Below, piece after piece: positions 33,575-45,793 of a stretch of DNA of 64,000 bases. The notes beneath the pieces are model-generated. The model saw only the letters and a program-made list of their open reading frames with translations. It ran no database searches and was not told the origin of the DNA. Every line of letters begins with the position of its first letter. Position 1 is the first letter of the stretch. Both the position numbers and the translations under genes were made by a program. This stretch comes from Diplodia intermedia (lineage: Eukaryota > Ascomycota > Dothideomycetes > Botryosphaeriales > Botryosphaeriaceae), in NCBI GenBank assembly GCA_021495925.1, contig JAKEKT010000017.1, positions 62,001 through 126,000 of the forward strand. The letters are read 5' to 3'.

Positions 33575-34981
33575 TCATCCATCCCTCCCGGACACGCCAA
33601 CAAACTCCACAAACTTCCGCCCGCGCTTCCCATCCAACGCACCTTCCCCATCCGCCGCCGTCCTGCCGCCCGCCCCGCCGTCGTCCGCAACGTCCACGGC
33701 GACAATTCCGTCGTCGTCGTCGGGAGAGGCCGCCGCCACCGCCACCGCCGCCGCACCGCCGCCACCGCCTCCGGCGCGGTCGACGTCCTGTTTCCGGCTC
33801 TCGGCAGCAGCAGAGACTTGCTCCTCCAGCTGCTTCTTGCCCCGCGGCGCGACGTGCCGGGCCCCTCCGTCGTCATTGACGTTTGTGCTTTTGACGGTGG
33901 TGGTGTTGTTGGTGGTGTTGTTTTTGCGTTTGTCGGCGGAGGAGAAGGAGGCCGAGTTGGGGTTGGCGATGGTGAGGAGGATGGTGCTGTCGGCGCTGTC
34001 GGTGGTGCCGAAGACGCGGCGGTCCACGTTGATGTCGGCGGCGGCGGCGGCGTCGTGGTGCGAGGCCGAGGCGGCGGCGCGGACGAGCTTGGCGATGAGG
34101 TCGGCGAGCGCCATCTCGATCGAGAGCTTGATCAGGTAGGCGAGCGGGTGGAACTGCACGTAGACGAAGGGGTTCTTGAAGAGCATGGAGAGGATGATGG
34201 CGACCTGGTTGGCTGGTTCGTCAGTTTGAGGGGAGAATCTGTCTGTATATCGGGATACTTACGTCCATGAAGACGGACACGACGGCCATGGCGGCGTTGG
34301 TCCAGAACAGGGTGGTGTACTTGTGCAAGCCCATGGCGATCAGGTCGCGGCGGACCATGCGCAGGAAGTAGAGGTTGAGCGAGCCGTCGAGCAGCAGGAA
34401 GAGGCCCTTGGTGACGGGGTCCCAGATGCGGTTGAGGTGGACGTAGGTCGCGGAGCGCTGGAGCTGGGCGGGCAGCCAGATGCAGAAGACGCTGATGTTG
34501 ATGACGCCCACGTAGGCGGCGACGCACCACTTCATCTTGCGCACATGCCGCTTGTCCGGCACCAGCAGCCCAACGCGGTTGACGATGATCTGCAGGATGA
34601 CCTGGATCTGGATGACCCAGAAGACGAGCACGAAGAAGAAGAACCAGAAGCTGGGTCGCGGCGGCGCAGGCGCAGGCGGGTGTCAGTGATTTCCGTTGGG
34701 GTGCTTCGCTGCTGTTCTTACCTCGGCGGAATCATGCCCATCATGAAGAACCAGCCGAAGAAGCCGATGATGAAGCTGGCGACCAGCTCGGCCCAGACCA
34801 TGGCAATGTACACGGTGAGGTGTTTCCTCCGGCGGCGCATGTGCAGCGTCTGGCGGAGCGCCGTTCCCGCCGCGAAGATGGACCATCCGAGCGAGAAGCC
34901 CCAGACGAGGCTGACGACGGCCAATTCGGCCGGCGTCACTTCATAGAACCTCCACCCCGGCGGCACGAGCGTGCCCGTCAT
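33575..34981 (-). CDS. Orphan multi-pass (about 7-TM) membrane protein
   Basis: Integral membrane protein of a kind common in filamentous ascomycetes, with no established function that I can name. Exons on the minus strand are 34981-34722, 34650-34263 and 34204-33575, giving 425 residues. Hydrophobic spans include LAVVSLVWGFSLGWSIFAAG, FIIGFFGWFFMMGMI joined by splicing to FWFFFFVLVFWVIQIQVILQ, CVAAYVGVINISVFCIW, GLFLLLDGSLNLYFL and a last one near NPFVYVQFHPLAYLIKLSIE. The number and spacing suit about seven helices. The C-terminal 150 residues are a disordered tail with poly-Asn/Thr, Gly and Ala runs. It may be receptor-like, but no GPCR signature is visible. Both introns have canonical donors (GTAAGA, GTAAGT). 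Confidence 0.82.
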
Positions 34982-36450
34982 CTCGAGGAGTCAAAAGAAC
35001 CATTAGGGGAGTTGCATCGCAAGAGAACAGAGAGGTGGAGGGTCAGCCGCGTTAGCCTAGGCTTTTAGCGCCCGATTAACGTTCACGTTCCTCTTCCTCC
35101 GTAAGCATCAATCCCGATCCTGTCCGCTCTACGGCCTAGCCTCTCCAGCAGAAGTTAGTGCGGGGCGGTACCAACAACGCAGGACTGCCGTCTCAAATCC
35201 GAGACATTTGGCCATCAGTGACGATGGCGACTCACAAAGCGCCCCGCTTGCATCGAGAATGGCATCGATGATGCTGCCGGATGATGAAAGATGTTGCAGC
35301 AGGAGAAACCATTAGTACAAAGGCACTTGCTGCAACCAAAAGGGTGAGTTTTTCGGGCAGGGATGTTTCCCAAGTAGGTCTCCTGGAGCTGTGTATAAGC
35401 TCTCGGGTGCTTGGCTCGGCAAGTCGGGGCCGTCTTCCCCGTTCAACGCATCCAAGCTGCGAAACTCATCGGGCGAGGCGCTTGGCATGCATTTGCGTGA
35501 CTGTCGATGGACGAGCTTGGAGGAAGAAAGTAGGAGGATGGCATGGAGATTGATTTTTCTGACGTTGAAAGCGGGGTGCAGGTTATTCATATTAACCAAT
35601 GGGGGACAGAGATGGAAGAGGAAGTCGGGAGACCGGCAAAGTAGGCCGGCTTGGCCGAAGGCGAAGCGAAAACGAAGCGAAAGTCTGTTGGTACTACTGT
35701 ACTACTATGTAAGAGGTGGCTACACAAGCCACAAGTGGCGACTGTAGCGAGCTATTTTAGCGGCTACTGCATCGGCAAACCTGGAGGTAGGAACCCTATA
35801 GCATGGCAACAATAACGGACATGTGAAACGTTGCAATCCTCTGCTTTAGGGCCGTAGTAGCTCATCTGTAGTGCTAAATGAACAGCTGACTCGGTCGACG
35901 GTGCAGAGAATGTTCGAACAATATAGCGGAGCGTTGCAGGCGATGGCCTCGGCAGAAGGGGCGTGGCGATCGTTGCTATTCCGGGCCCCTTGAGTTCCTC
36001 GAAGCAGCTGTTTGTCCGCAGCGTGGCAGCGCCCAGACCACCCAATGCTATCGACTCGCTTCGGGCCGCGTGGTCTGGCTGGCCGTCACGCTGCCGCAGG
36101 GCTGCTCAACGAATTCTAATCATCCTGTCAGGGGGAAGGATTTGCTGTGCGCGAGCGGCCGGTGATCTGAGCTCCGCACCGCCGCGCAGAACGAGCCGTC
36201 GCCGTCGCCGTCGCCCGCTGCGCCGCTCCCGCGGGTCAGGTCGTGTTCGAGGGCGGGAGTCTGGCGGAAAGTGGGTTCGCGAGCGCACGGGCGGGGATCC
36301 TCTTGCAAATGCAGGCAACACAACGCACCTGCACCTTCGTTCATATGAACGGAACAACACCCCGCCGCTGAGGTGTCGCACGCCTGCAGCTGCGCCCGCC
36401 CGTCCAAGCAACCTCTCGCCGCGGTGGCGCTCCGTCCCAACGTCATCTAA
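34982..36450. other. Divergent intergenic, membrane protein / TF-like gene
   Basis: 1.5 kb between divergent genes, holding both promoters. The middle part (about 35690-35780) has short direct repeats (GTACTACT twice) and a GTAGC/GCTAC inverted pair. No gene was supported. Confidence 0.5.
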
Positions 36451-38351
36451 ATGTCCCAGACCCAGACCACGCTGTCGAGAATGTCGCGGCACAAGACGCG
36501 CAGCTCCAAGCCCGACTTCAACATCGTGCCCTACCGCTGCGCCGCCGCGCCGCATGCGCGCCAGGGGGGCCCGTCGTCCGCCCAGGCCTCGTCGCGCTTC
36601 CTCTTCGTCGAGGTCCATGGCCCGCACCGCACCCACCGCCAGGCCCTGCGCTACGACCGCTCGACCCAGGAGCTCAAGAGCCATGTCATGCTCGTCACCA
36701 GCGAGCGCAAGCGCAAGAGTCGCGCAAAGGACGCCGACGAGGATCGCCCAGCGCCGGCGCGCCTGCCCCCGGATTGTCCAACCGGCATCATCTCGGACAT
36801 TGACACGCACCTTATTGATCCTTTCGACGTGCTGCCGGTCGAGGGCAGTCCCAAGCTGCATGAAGCCATGCGATACTGTGCGTGCGAGCCCGTCCTTGCT
36901 GCTGCCGTTGCTGACTCGCCAAGTCTTTGAGAACTACCCCGGCCCCACGCCCATGACCGACGGTTCGTTCTTGCTCGTCGCTCTTTCCTTCCCACCGCTG
37001 CCTGCTTACTGAAAAAGATGTCTTCGTCTGCGACCGCAACCGCTACACGCGCGAGCGCGTCGAGTGGAACAACACCGAGTACCACCTCTGCTATGGCGAG
37101 CCCGCCGGCTATTACATGACCCTCTTCGTCTACGACATCCTGCAGAGCCTCTCCAGCAGCGCCGAGCAGCTCAGCGTCACCGCGAGCAAGTATCTGACCG
37201 CATGCATCCGAGCCGTGCGCGAAGGCATGCCCAAGGAGGGCTCAGACACCCCCATCACCGACTCGTTCGTCTGCACCGTCGGCGGATTGAGTGTCGTCGA
37301 GGTAAGCTGCCCCCCATGCCCCCCATGCCACTCAGCTAAAGGCGCGTAGGTCTTCATCGGAAACTGGGCCGAAGCCGAGAGCCACATGAACGGCATGCTC
37401 GCCCTCGTCGCTGCTCGCGGCGGCATCTTCACTTTTTCTCACCTCGCCCAGCGCACCATCAAGTGGATCGAGTTCCTCTGCTGCGCCGCCAACGCCTGCG
37501 CACCCACCTTGCCGCCGCTGCCGCGCCTGCCGCTCCCCCACAAGCTCGAGGACATGGCCCGTACCGCCCACTGCCGCTCCATGGAGCTGCTTCCGCGCAT
37601 CTTCAGCGAGGACAAGGAGGGCACCGGGGAAGACGACGACGATGACGACGACGCCGAAATCCTCGGCACCGACGCCGACGATTACTACTACTACGCCGAG
37701 CTCGGCACCATCATGCGCGAGCTGCATGAGGTCAGCATCGGCAGCACCAAGTTCCGCGGCAGGGCCGTGGCCGCCGCCCTGGACGATGTCGAGCACCGGC
37801 TGCTGGAAGAGATGGTACGACGACAACAGCTGCATCAACGCCAACAGCAGCGGCAACAGTCACCGCACTCGCCGGCGTCGCTCGTCGAGGCAACCATCAG
37901 TATGGACACGGCCTTCGACGCGGTGCTGCAGGCGGCGCAGATGTTCGTCTGGGCCGCGCTCAACCCCGGGCCGCGGGAGATGGCGGCGCACTTCGTCTTC
38001 GTCGGGCGTCTGCGCGAGCTGCTCGACCAGGTGCCCGAGCATGAGCTGGTGGAACGCTGGCGGGAGACGGCGTCGGCGGCGGAAAGCCTGCTGTGGGTGC
38101 TGTTTGTGGGGTGGGGCGTGGTGTCGCAGCAGCAGGGCGGCGTCAAGGGCGCCATGGCGGCGGCCATGTGGTATGTCGAGCGCATCTTCGTGACGATGGA
38201 TGCGGTGGGGGTGGGCGAGGAAGACGAGCTGGCCGAGGTGCTGAAGCGGTTTCCTTGGGTCGACGGTTTCTGCCGCGGGCCGTGCGGGGTGCTGTGGAAT
38301 ATGTACGTACACAGGCAGACGGCTTTGGGGTATAGTCAATATCAAAGTTGA
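36451..38351 (+). CDS. Fungal-specific transcription-factor-like protein
   Basis: Protein of a family in filamentous ascomycetes that resembles the fungal-specific transcription-factor domain but lacks an N-terminal zinc cluster. Exons 36451-36877, 36924-36962, 37018-37301 and 37350-38351 give 583 residues. The N-terminus has RFLFVEVHGPHRTHRQALRY. Splicing restores AMRYFFENYPGPTPMTD and DVFVCDRNRYTRERVEWNN. The central helical region includes AGYYMTLFVYDILQ and VFIGNWAEAESHMNGMLALV. An acidic stretch (seven Asp, then four Tyr) sits in the middle, and a Gln-rich loop (RQQLHQRQQQRQQ) follows. Exon 2 is only 39 nt and its following donor is GTTCGT, so this is the least certain junction. The C-terminus may be shorter if a GTACGT near 38304 is used. 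Confidence 0.75.
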
Positions 38352-39161
38352 TGGCTTTAATGTGATGGTGCACAGATGATATCCGGTGAGTAAGCGCAAG
38401 TGCTTTATCACGGCGCAGTGCTGACGCCCAGAACGAAGCGACTGTAAATCCGAGGTCCGAACGGCCCAACGTCATCAACGACACTGCGAGTCGGTGAGAG
38501 TGTCGATGGAACGGTGGTAAAGGGACAATTGCACGGCTTGTGGAAACCTTGGCGGCCCTTCCATTGCCGATGTTGCCCGCATCCGTAGGCACATCTGAAG
38601 AACTGTCGGACGAACCGTCGGCATTATCCGGATCTGCCTACATATGGGGAAGCCAGAGCGGGAAAATGGCGGGGGTTGCTACGGTTTCGGGCATGGGATC
38701 TAATCAGTCGGCATTTGCTCCGGAGAACAAAGGCCGCGGGGCCCCACCCAAGGCCTCCTGCCGCGCTAGCACTGGCCGCTGATCCCCCAGCTGGAGTCGA
38801 GCCGTCGGCGCCTCAATGCTTGTCCATCTTTGGGCTGGCTTCATGAGCTCGTCTCGGGGGCGGAGGCGTTCTTGGGGTTGCTTGTGGGCGACTCGGGCTC
38901 GTTCCGACGTGGATCCCGTCTCTCAGTCCAGGCACCTCACGCCTCAAGGGCCCGGGAATAACGTCCCTGCATCGTGGAGTCGGCAAGCCGAGTGCAAGCC
39001 GAGATCAACAGGCAAACTTCCGGGTTCCCCACAGTCAAATCCCCAGTGACGCCATAGGGTGCCATCGAACGGTGTGAATTGCCCCGAGTCTGCTGCTATA
39101 AAGCAAAATGCTGTTCCCACGTGCTGTCTTCGGCAGTAGGCCGCTCCTATCGTTGTCCATC
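38352..39161. other. Intergenic upstream of the GH28 gene
   Basis: 3' flank of the TF-like gene and promoter of the GH28 gene. No gene was supported. Confidence 0.5.
39097..39102 (+). promoter_or_regulatory. TATA box of the GH28 gene
   Basis: TATAAA 60 nt before the chosen start codon. It also argues against the in-frame ATG at 39108, which lies only 6 nt downstream of the box and so before any likely transcription start. Confidence 0.65.
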
Positions 39162-40562
39162 ATGCTCCGCAACACGCTCTTTGCGGCACTCAGTGTGCCC
39201 GCGTTTGTTTTCTCCCAGCCTACCGAAGGTCCTGTCAACGCCAACACCTGTGTCGTCCAGCCGGGTCCCAACGGCACTGACTCGGCCCCGGCAATCATCC
39301 AGGCGTTCCGCAAGTGCGGCCACAATGATGCCGAAAACCGCGGCAAGGTCGTCTTCCTGAACGAGACGTACACGGTGAAGACTGTCATGAACACGACCGG
39401 CCTCAGCAACGTGGACGTCGACCTCCAGGGAACGCTGCTCTGGGACAAGAACATTCCCTACTGGCTCAACGCCTCTCTCCCCGTGGGCTACCAGAACCAG
39501 TCCAGTGCCTGGCTGTTCGGCGGCGACAACGTGCGGTGGGACGGCAACGGATACGCCACGCTCGACGGGAACGGCCAGGTCTGGTATGACTTCGTCAACG
39601 GCACGAACAACTACCCTGGACGCCCGCATTCCATCACCATCACCGGTACCAAGGACAGCACCTTCGTAGGTACCCGTTTCGTCCAGAGCCAGATGTGGTA
39701 AGTGACAATGCCGTCTTCGTTGCAGACGAATAATTAATCGCATCCAGGACCATGACCATCATCCACTCGGAGAACGTGCTGCTGGAGGACATTTACATCA
39801 ACAGCACGGACACCAAGCAGGCCGTCGGCTTTGACTTTTCCTCCCTCAACGTGAGCACTACCGGCCAAAAAAAAAATACAAAAAAAGCAGGGATACTGAC
39901 CCGCCAAACAGACCGACGGCGCCGACACCATTTACGCCAACAACATCACCTTCCGCAACTGGATCGTCGACAACGGCGACGACTCGATATCCATGAAGGC
40001 CAACAGCACCAACATCCTGATCGAGGACTGCGAGTTCCACACCGGCCTGGGCGTGGCCATCGGCAGCATCGGCCAATACGACGGCGTCTACGAGACCATC
40101 GAGAACGTCACCGCGCGCAACATCACCATCACCAACATGCGCTACGGCGTCTACATCAAGACCTGGACGGGCAACTCGACCGGCTACCCGCCCAACGGCG
40201 GCGGCGGCGGCCTCGGCTTCGCCGCCAACATGACGTTCGAGGACTTCCGCTTCGACAACGCGTCCGGCCTCTTCGCCGCCACGCAGTGCACCAGCTACAA
40301 CGGCGCGACCGGCGGCTGCGACACCAGCGCGTTCAACATCAGGGATCTCGTGCTGCGCAATTGGTCCGGCACTACTACCAGCGACGTCAACGTCGCCATC
40401 CAGTGCAGCGCCAGGAGCCCGTGCACGGGCGTCCGCGCCGAGGGGGTCGAGTTGCTGGATACGGTTAATGGGACGAAGCCCGCGAATTGGCTGTGTTCGA
40501 ATGTCGTGGGCCCCGTGGGGTTTAATTGTACGGGTGAGCCGTGGGAGGAGAATAATCGGTAA
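39162..40562 (+). CDS. Secreted GH28 pectinase-like enzyme
   Basis: Secreted glycoside hydrolase family 28 protein (exo-polygalacturonase / rhamnogalacturonan-active group) expected to cut plant pectin. Exons 39162-39697, 39748-39850 and 39912-40562 give 429 residues. A signal peptide (MLRNTLFAALSVPAFVFS) precedes the right-handed beta-helix. The catalytic Asp of the NTD motif is D215, with N213 the last codon of exon 2. The Asp pair is D236-D237 in NGDDSIS. The usual GHG motif reads GLG (residues 258-260) in HTGLGVAIGSIGQY, so the active-site His is replaced by Leu. YIKTWTG keeps the substrate-binding Lys (K296). There are many Asn-X-Ser/Thr sites. Intron 2 contains long A runs. Inference: active on an unusual pectic substrate, or inactive. 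Confidence 0.87.
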
Positions 40563-40943
40563 GGAGGATTGCGCGTCCGGGCAGAGAGTTGCTTCAAAAG
40601 GGGATTTTTTTCTTTTCTTTTACGTGACACGAATGGAACAGGAATTTTTTCTTCATGGGAAAGCAAGTGTTGACACTCGTGTCGATCCCGGACGCGACGA
40701 CGCTCTGGAGAAGTCTCATATCACCGCAGTTCGCTTAAATTTCTGGGCCAATGACATATTTGCAATGCTATTGGACACTGATCCTGACGCATTAGTAAGC
40801 TTCTGGACGTCGTTCAATGCGGGGCCGCGTAGAGCTCCGATAAGCAAGCTCAACATCTGCTGCCTATCGACAGTTCACCCAAACCTACAGACGGTTTTTC
40901 ATCCCTGAAGGCTGCTCGATTTTCCACCTGCCTGTCTCGAAAT
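40563..40943. other. Intergenic, GH28 / HET
   Basis: 381 nt: 3' flank of the GH28 gene and presumed promoter of the HET-domain gene. No other feature. Confidence 0.6.
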
Positions 40944-43107
40944 ATGGACAAGGGCAACATGGATCTGGAGCGCATCCGCCGCAACAAGGACGACAGCTGC
41001 TGCCCTACCTGTTTGGATCTTCGGCATGAAGTTTATACGCCGCTTGATGGGCGTGACCTCGGGCGAGTCAGCACCCGAGCCCGCTACCACGCCGTCTCAT
41101 TCTCCGAGGTTGAGCAAGCAGCAGAGGAGGGCTGTCCCTTCTGCTCTATTCTCCAGAAAGGCATCGACAACTGTTGGCCGCTTCCAAAAGATAGGGTCTA
41201 TGTGCGAGCGAACCCATTAGAAGAAGAACACGTCTGGGATCTTTGCATCGAGATGAGACCGGGGTTTGGCTTGCTTCTGTCTAGAATGGGGGGTTTTTGC
41301 ACAGAAGCCCTAAGGAACGGAAGGAGACATCTTTTCTGTGGAGAAATATGTTTGTTGCGCAGCTACAGATCCCCTATTGAATTTTTCACCCCTAATTGTG
41401 AGCTACCGGAAAGTGGCACGGGACGGTTGAATTTGAGCTGATACGAGCGCAGCAATGGAGCCATTCCACAAGAGCATTGGGCCTTCTGTAGATATCCCAA
41501 CAGCACCGGGGCTTGATTACATCCGCAAAACTCTGAGTGCATGGCTCTCCGAATGCGACCTGAAGCACAGCTCTTGCGGCCCGGGCGACCACCGCATGGA
41601 GTATGTTTGTCCAAAAAGACTTGTTGAAGTGACAGGAGAAGTGGTGCGGCTTGTCGAACCTGATCCAGGCTCGAAGGTAGTCTACACGACACTCAGCCAC
41701 TGCTGGGGATCTCAGACGGACGCTATCAACCTCCTTAAAACCAGGACAACAAACATCGCATCGTTACGGGAATCCATTGACTGGGAAGACGTCCCACCCA
41801 CCTTCCGGGATGCGATCACGATCACGAGACTAGTGTCGTGTGATTACATCTGGATTGATTCCTTGTGCATCATCCAAGACGACAAGGAGGACTGGAAAGA
41901 GCAAGCGGCACAGATGGCTAGAGTTTACAGCAACTCTTACCTCAATATCGCGGCCACTTCCGCCGACAATTCAAGTGGCGGCTTGTTTCATCCTCGAGTG
42001 TGGTGTGTAGACCCGCTCTTTACAACCGAGACGAGGACTTTGAAGTCTTATGCCCTGGGCCACGATGTGTTTGTACGCCCGCAGCTTCACCAGGTCCACG
42101 AAGCCTTTTTTGGGCCCGGTCGATCAATGTACATTGAACAGCCACACGAAAACCCACTTCCACTTCTTCGGCGGGCATGGGTTTTCCAAGAACGCATTCT
42201 TTCACGTCGCACTGTTCACTTTACGCGGTCTGAAATGTTGTGGGAGTGCCGCGCTCATACAACATGTGAGTGTGGGGAGTACGATGATAGCGATAAATTT
42301 ACATCCAGCGAGAACGTCAAGACGGCTTTCGCCAGATCCGCAAACGAACTGGGGACTGCGGAGGACTGCCTGCAAGCGTGGTGGACGAGCGTTGCAAAGT
42401 ATTCTGATTTGAACATGACCAGTTCCGAGGACTGGCCTTATGCGATTGCTGGACTTGCATCAAGGCTTCTACCCTATATACGGAGCAACTACTCGGCTGG
42501 AATGTGGGAAAGTGAGTTTTCAAGATGCCTCTTTTGGTATCCAAGAAGTGGTCCCATCGCAAACTACGACACTGCTCTTCCCGGATGGCCGTTCCACTCG
42601 TCATCGTTCCCGGAAGGCCCACCAACCTGGTCATGGCTTAAATTTCGAGCAGTCAGTAGGGGCCCCGTATCTATTGCACCGTTCATGGGTGATGAAGCGG
42701 TTGTGGACGACAGTTTCAAATTCGAGCTCGGAAATCCAGCCGACTCTTCCAAAGACATGCAAGAGGCAGGCTTCCGAATCGATCTTCTAGGGAGCTCTCT
42801 GCACTTGGAAGGGTTGTTAACCAAAAGGCATGTCAAACTGGACCCCACAAAGACGCAGCTCATACTCGATGGCGAAAGCGCGGGCAACGGCGACTTTTGG
42901 CCGGACTTTCAGTTTCCGGAAACTCCCACGAACACGCGTTACCCCGTTTCTTGCCTCTTTGTCTTTTCTGACGGCTGTTCTGATTATTCACTCGTTTTCG
43001 CTGCCGTTCCCGGGACAGACTACTATATCCGTATTGGATTTTTCTTTTGTCTTTCTTCACGGGGAATGTTCAAAGATGCAGAGATCTGCCGCATCGAGGT
43101 GCGTTGA
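40944..43107 (+). CDS. HET-domain (heterokaryon incompatibility) protein
   Basis: Exons 40944-41397 and 41453-43107 give 702 residues; the 55 nt intron has donor GTGAGC and branch GCTGATAC. An N-terminal Cys-containing segment (CCPTCLDL, GCPFCSIL) precedes the HET domain. The domain is complete: VYTTLSHCWGS, then PPTFRDAITITRLVSCDYIW, IDSLCIIQDDKEDWKEQAAQ, MARVYSNSYLNIAATSADNS and GGLF. LLRRAWVFQERILSRRTVHF follows. HET domains trigger a death or arrest response on non-self fusion in some fungi, but most genomes carry dozens of uncharacterised copies. No NACHT, WD40 or ankyrin partner domain is present. Upstream ATGs exist, so the start is provisional. Confidence 0.9.
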
Positions 43108-44210
43108 TTAGTGTGGCGACAGCTCTCGCATGAAGTGCTCGAATCTATTTCTCGAAAGCCGGCTTTCCAACTACGGTTTCTGGGTGGGATTTGGATCAGC
43201 AAAGATTCGTAAATTTTCTTTTTCTTTTCTCCCGGCTGACAATCTTGAAAAATCGAGACTCAGCCTCTGCCTTCCTCTAAAGAACGAGCATCAGAAAATT
43301 GATTGGATTTACGTGTACATTTCTATGCACGCATCTCCTACCGTGCAGGAATATCGAGCACAGCCATCAATCTCAGTATGAATGTGCTTTGTTCTTAGCA
43401 GTTGTTGCGAATGAAACTAGACCACAGCCGAGGTTATACACCCCCGACAGATCTTGAAGCTTTGCATGAGTGATTCCAGACCCGCGTTCGAGGATGACCG
43501 CTCGAACAATCCCGTTCCCCATCAGGACCGGATCGCCGCCGCCGCCGCCGATCATCAATCCATCAATGAACCCACAATACCTACGGACCCTGTAGATCAT
43601 TCTCGAATCCAACGAACCCCATCATCCCTGTCGCCCATCACCTTCTATCCTCCGACTTACAGTTGCCCACGCCGAATCTATCGAGTAGGCAGACAACGAG
43701 CAAGTTCCGGGTTGTTCGTACAGGATAAAAAACCACGATAAGGAAAAAAGCGTAAGATCAACGCCAACATGCCAATTATCCCATACCCTGCCGTCTTCGA
43801 CAAAAGCCTGCTTACAATAAAGCCGCACATGAGATGGTGAAGAAGACAAAATGAAAGATGGACTACCAGGCTACCGAAAGCACGGCAATACGACAAATCA
43901 TCTATCCAAGTCCAAACAGAAGAAAAAAAGAAAGAAAAAAAAAGGAGACGAGCGTACTTCAACCATTCAAGGTGTCAATGTCATTAATCGAGGGTAGTCA
44001 TAACATCCTCGTCATTATATCCAACATTCAGAAATCCCCAAGGAAAAAAAAAGGTAAGGAGGAGAGGAACCACGGGGGCGCGAGCAGCCTTCCACCTCTT
44101 CTTCACCCACCAACCGCCTCGCGTCCAACTCTTATCTACGCCGCCCTCCCCCTCCCCCCTCTTTCCCCCCCTCCACCAACCGATTAATCTCATTTAATTC
44201 GTCACTCCCC
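43108..44210. other. Convergent 3' region, HET / PAP2 gene
   Basis: 1.1 kb between convergent stops. It contains A-rich and CT-rich runs (43910-44170) and no supported gene. Confidence 0.55.
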
Positions 44211-45793
44211 TCACGGCGGCAACACGCCCTTCCCAACAACCCACTCCTCCTCATCACCCTCACCACCATCCCCACCCTCCCTCCAATCCACCGCGCCGCC
44301 AGCATTAACCGGCTTATGAATCCTCACGCACCACAAAAACCAATCCTCCAGCGGCAGCAAGTTCAACAAGACGCGGTTCCCCGTCCAGGCGAGGCCGCAC
44401 ACGAGGGCGCCGGCGACGGCGTCGAGGACGAAGTGGTTGGCGGTGGCGACGATGGCGACGAGGATGGTGAGCGGGTACGCGACGCCGACGAGGACGCACA
44501 GCGCGCGGCGGGGGTCGCAGGCGGGGAGGCGGAGGCGGAGGCTGTTGGAGAGGCGGATCGACGACGCCGCCGTGCCGCGGCGCTTGTGCGGTGGTGGTGC
44601 TAGTGGGATGGTGAGGATGGTGAGGCCGATGAGTAGCGAGTAGCCGAAGTGTAGCGATGGCATGGCGGCTGTGGAGGAACGCCAAGATGTTAGTCAATGA
44701 CTCGCGTGGGGGTGACGTTCCGCCCGAAACGGACGGGTGGATAAATGAAATGAAAAAAAAAAATGTCGATGGGTCTTCTCGGGGGGAAATGAGGGTTCGG
44801 GGTTGGGGCTGCTTACCGTATTGGTTGCAGAACTTGTTCTGGGTCCACACGCTGCTCTCGCCGCCCTCGCCGTGGACGGTGTCGACGAAGCCGAAGGCGC
44901 GGGCCTCGTCGCCGACGGGGCCCTTGACCGTCTTGTCGCTGAGCAGACGCGGCGGCATGCACGGCCAGAGGGTGAAGACGATGAAGGCGAGCAGGTTGCA
45001 CACGGCCATGGTGCGTCGTCTGGCTTCGTACAGGGCGGGGCCGGCGGGGCTTCCCCCGACGCTGCCGATGGGCTTGCCGGGCTGGCGCTCGCCCAGGCGG
45101 TTGCGGGTGGTGGTGAAGTAGTAGAGCCCGACGAGGAAAAGGATGGTGCCGGGGATGTGGATGAACGAGTAGATGCGGTTGATCCAGGTCATGAGGGTGG
45201 GGTACTGCAGGAAGAAGCGCTGCACGGGCAGTTCCCAAAAAATGTGTAGCTTCTGCTCCAGGTGGATGATTTGCAACGCATGCTTGCGCGCGACATTGAC
45301 CGTGTCCTCGACCAGCGTCAGAGCCGTGAAGGCGCGGCCCAGTTGGTAGACCTGCAGACTGTCAGTGATCCCTGGTAAGTGGGGGGAGGAACGCGCGTAC
45401 CCAGTAGATCAGGGCCCAGTACCACGCCTCAACCAGGAACGGGAACTTCTGCAGCAGCCGGCTCAGGAACCGGTCCTGGAAGACGCGCGTATTGGGGGCC
45501 GTCACCGAGGTCCGGAATCCCAACGCTCGCAGCTCGCGTTTCCGCCACTTGGGCTCTGAGGCGGCCGGCAGCAGAGAGGGCGAGCTGGCGCGGGGAGAGA
45601 GGAGGCCGTCGGCGTCCGTGGGGCTCGCGAGGCCCGACTCGATGCTGTCTGGCGAGCCGCTGCGGACATGGCTGCTGCGACGGTGGGGCCGCGATGAGGC
45701 GAAGAGGCGATAGTCCGAGTTGCGGTTCAGCCACGTGCCGCCGAACAGGAGGCTGACAACAACAAGCGGCTCGATGAAGGCGCCCGCGCCCAT
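44211..45793 (-). CDS. PAP2-superfamily multi-pass membrane enzyme
   Basis: Integral membrane protein of the PAP2 phosphatase / inositol-phosphorylceramide-synthase-like group. Exons on the minus strand are 45793-45401, 45351-44817 and 44668-44211, giving 461 residues. An N-terminal span (FIEPLVVVSLLFGGTWL) is followed by a Ser/Arg-rich loop, then EQKLHIFWELPVQRFF and further spans. Catalytic signatures are split by intron 2: AAMPSLHFGYSLLIG, carrying the PSLH motif, begins exon 3, and ANHFVLDAVAGALV carries the second His and the Asp. Members remove or transfer phosphate head groups of lipids in ER/Golgi membranes. It differs from true Aur1, so a generic lipid phosphatase/transferase call is safest. 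The acidic, Gly-rich tail ends VVGKGVLPP. Confidence 0.85.

Noticed and set aside
39108..39161. Upstream in-frame ATG for the GH28 protein.
   Set aside because: Only 6 nt after the TATA box, so probably upstream of transcription start. The later ATG at 39162 gives a clean signal peptide.
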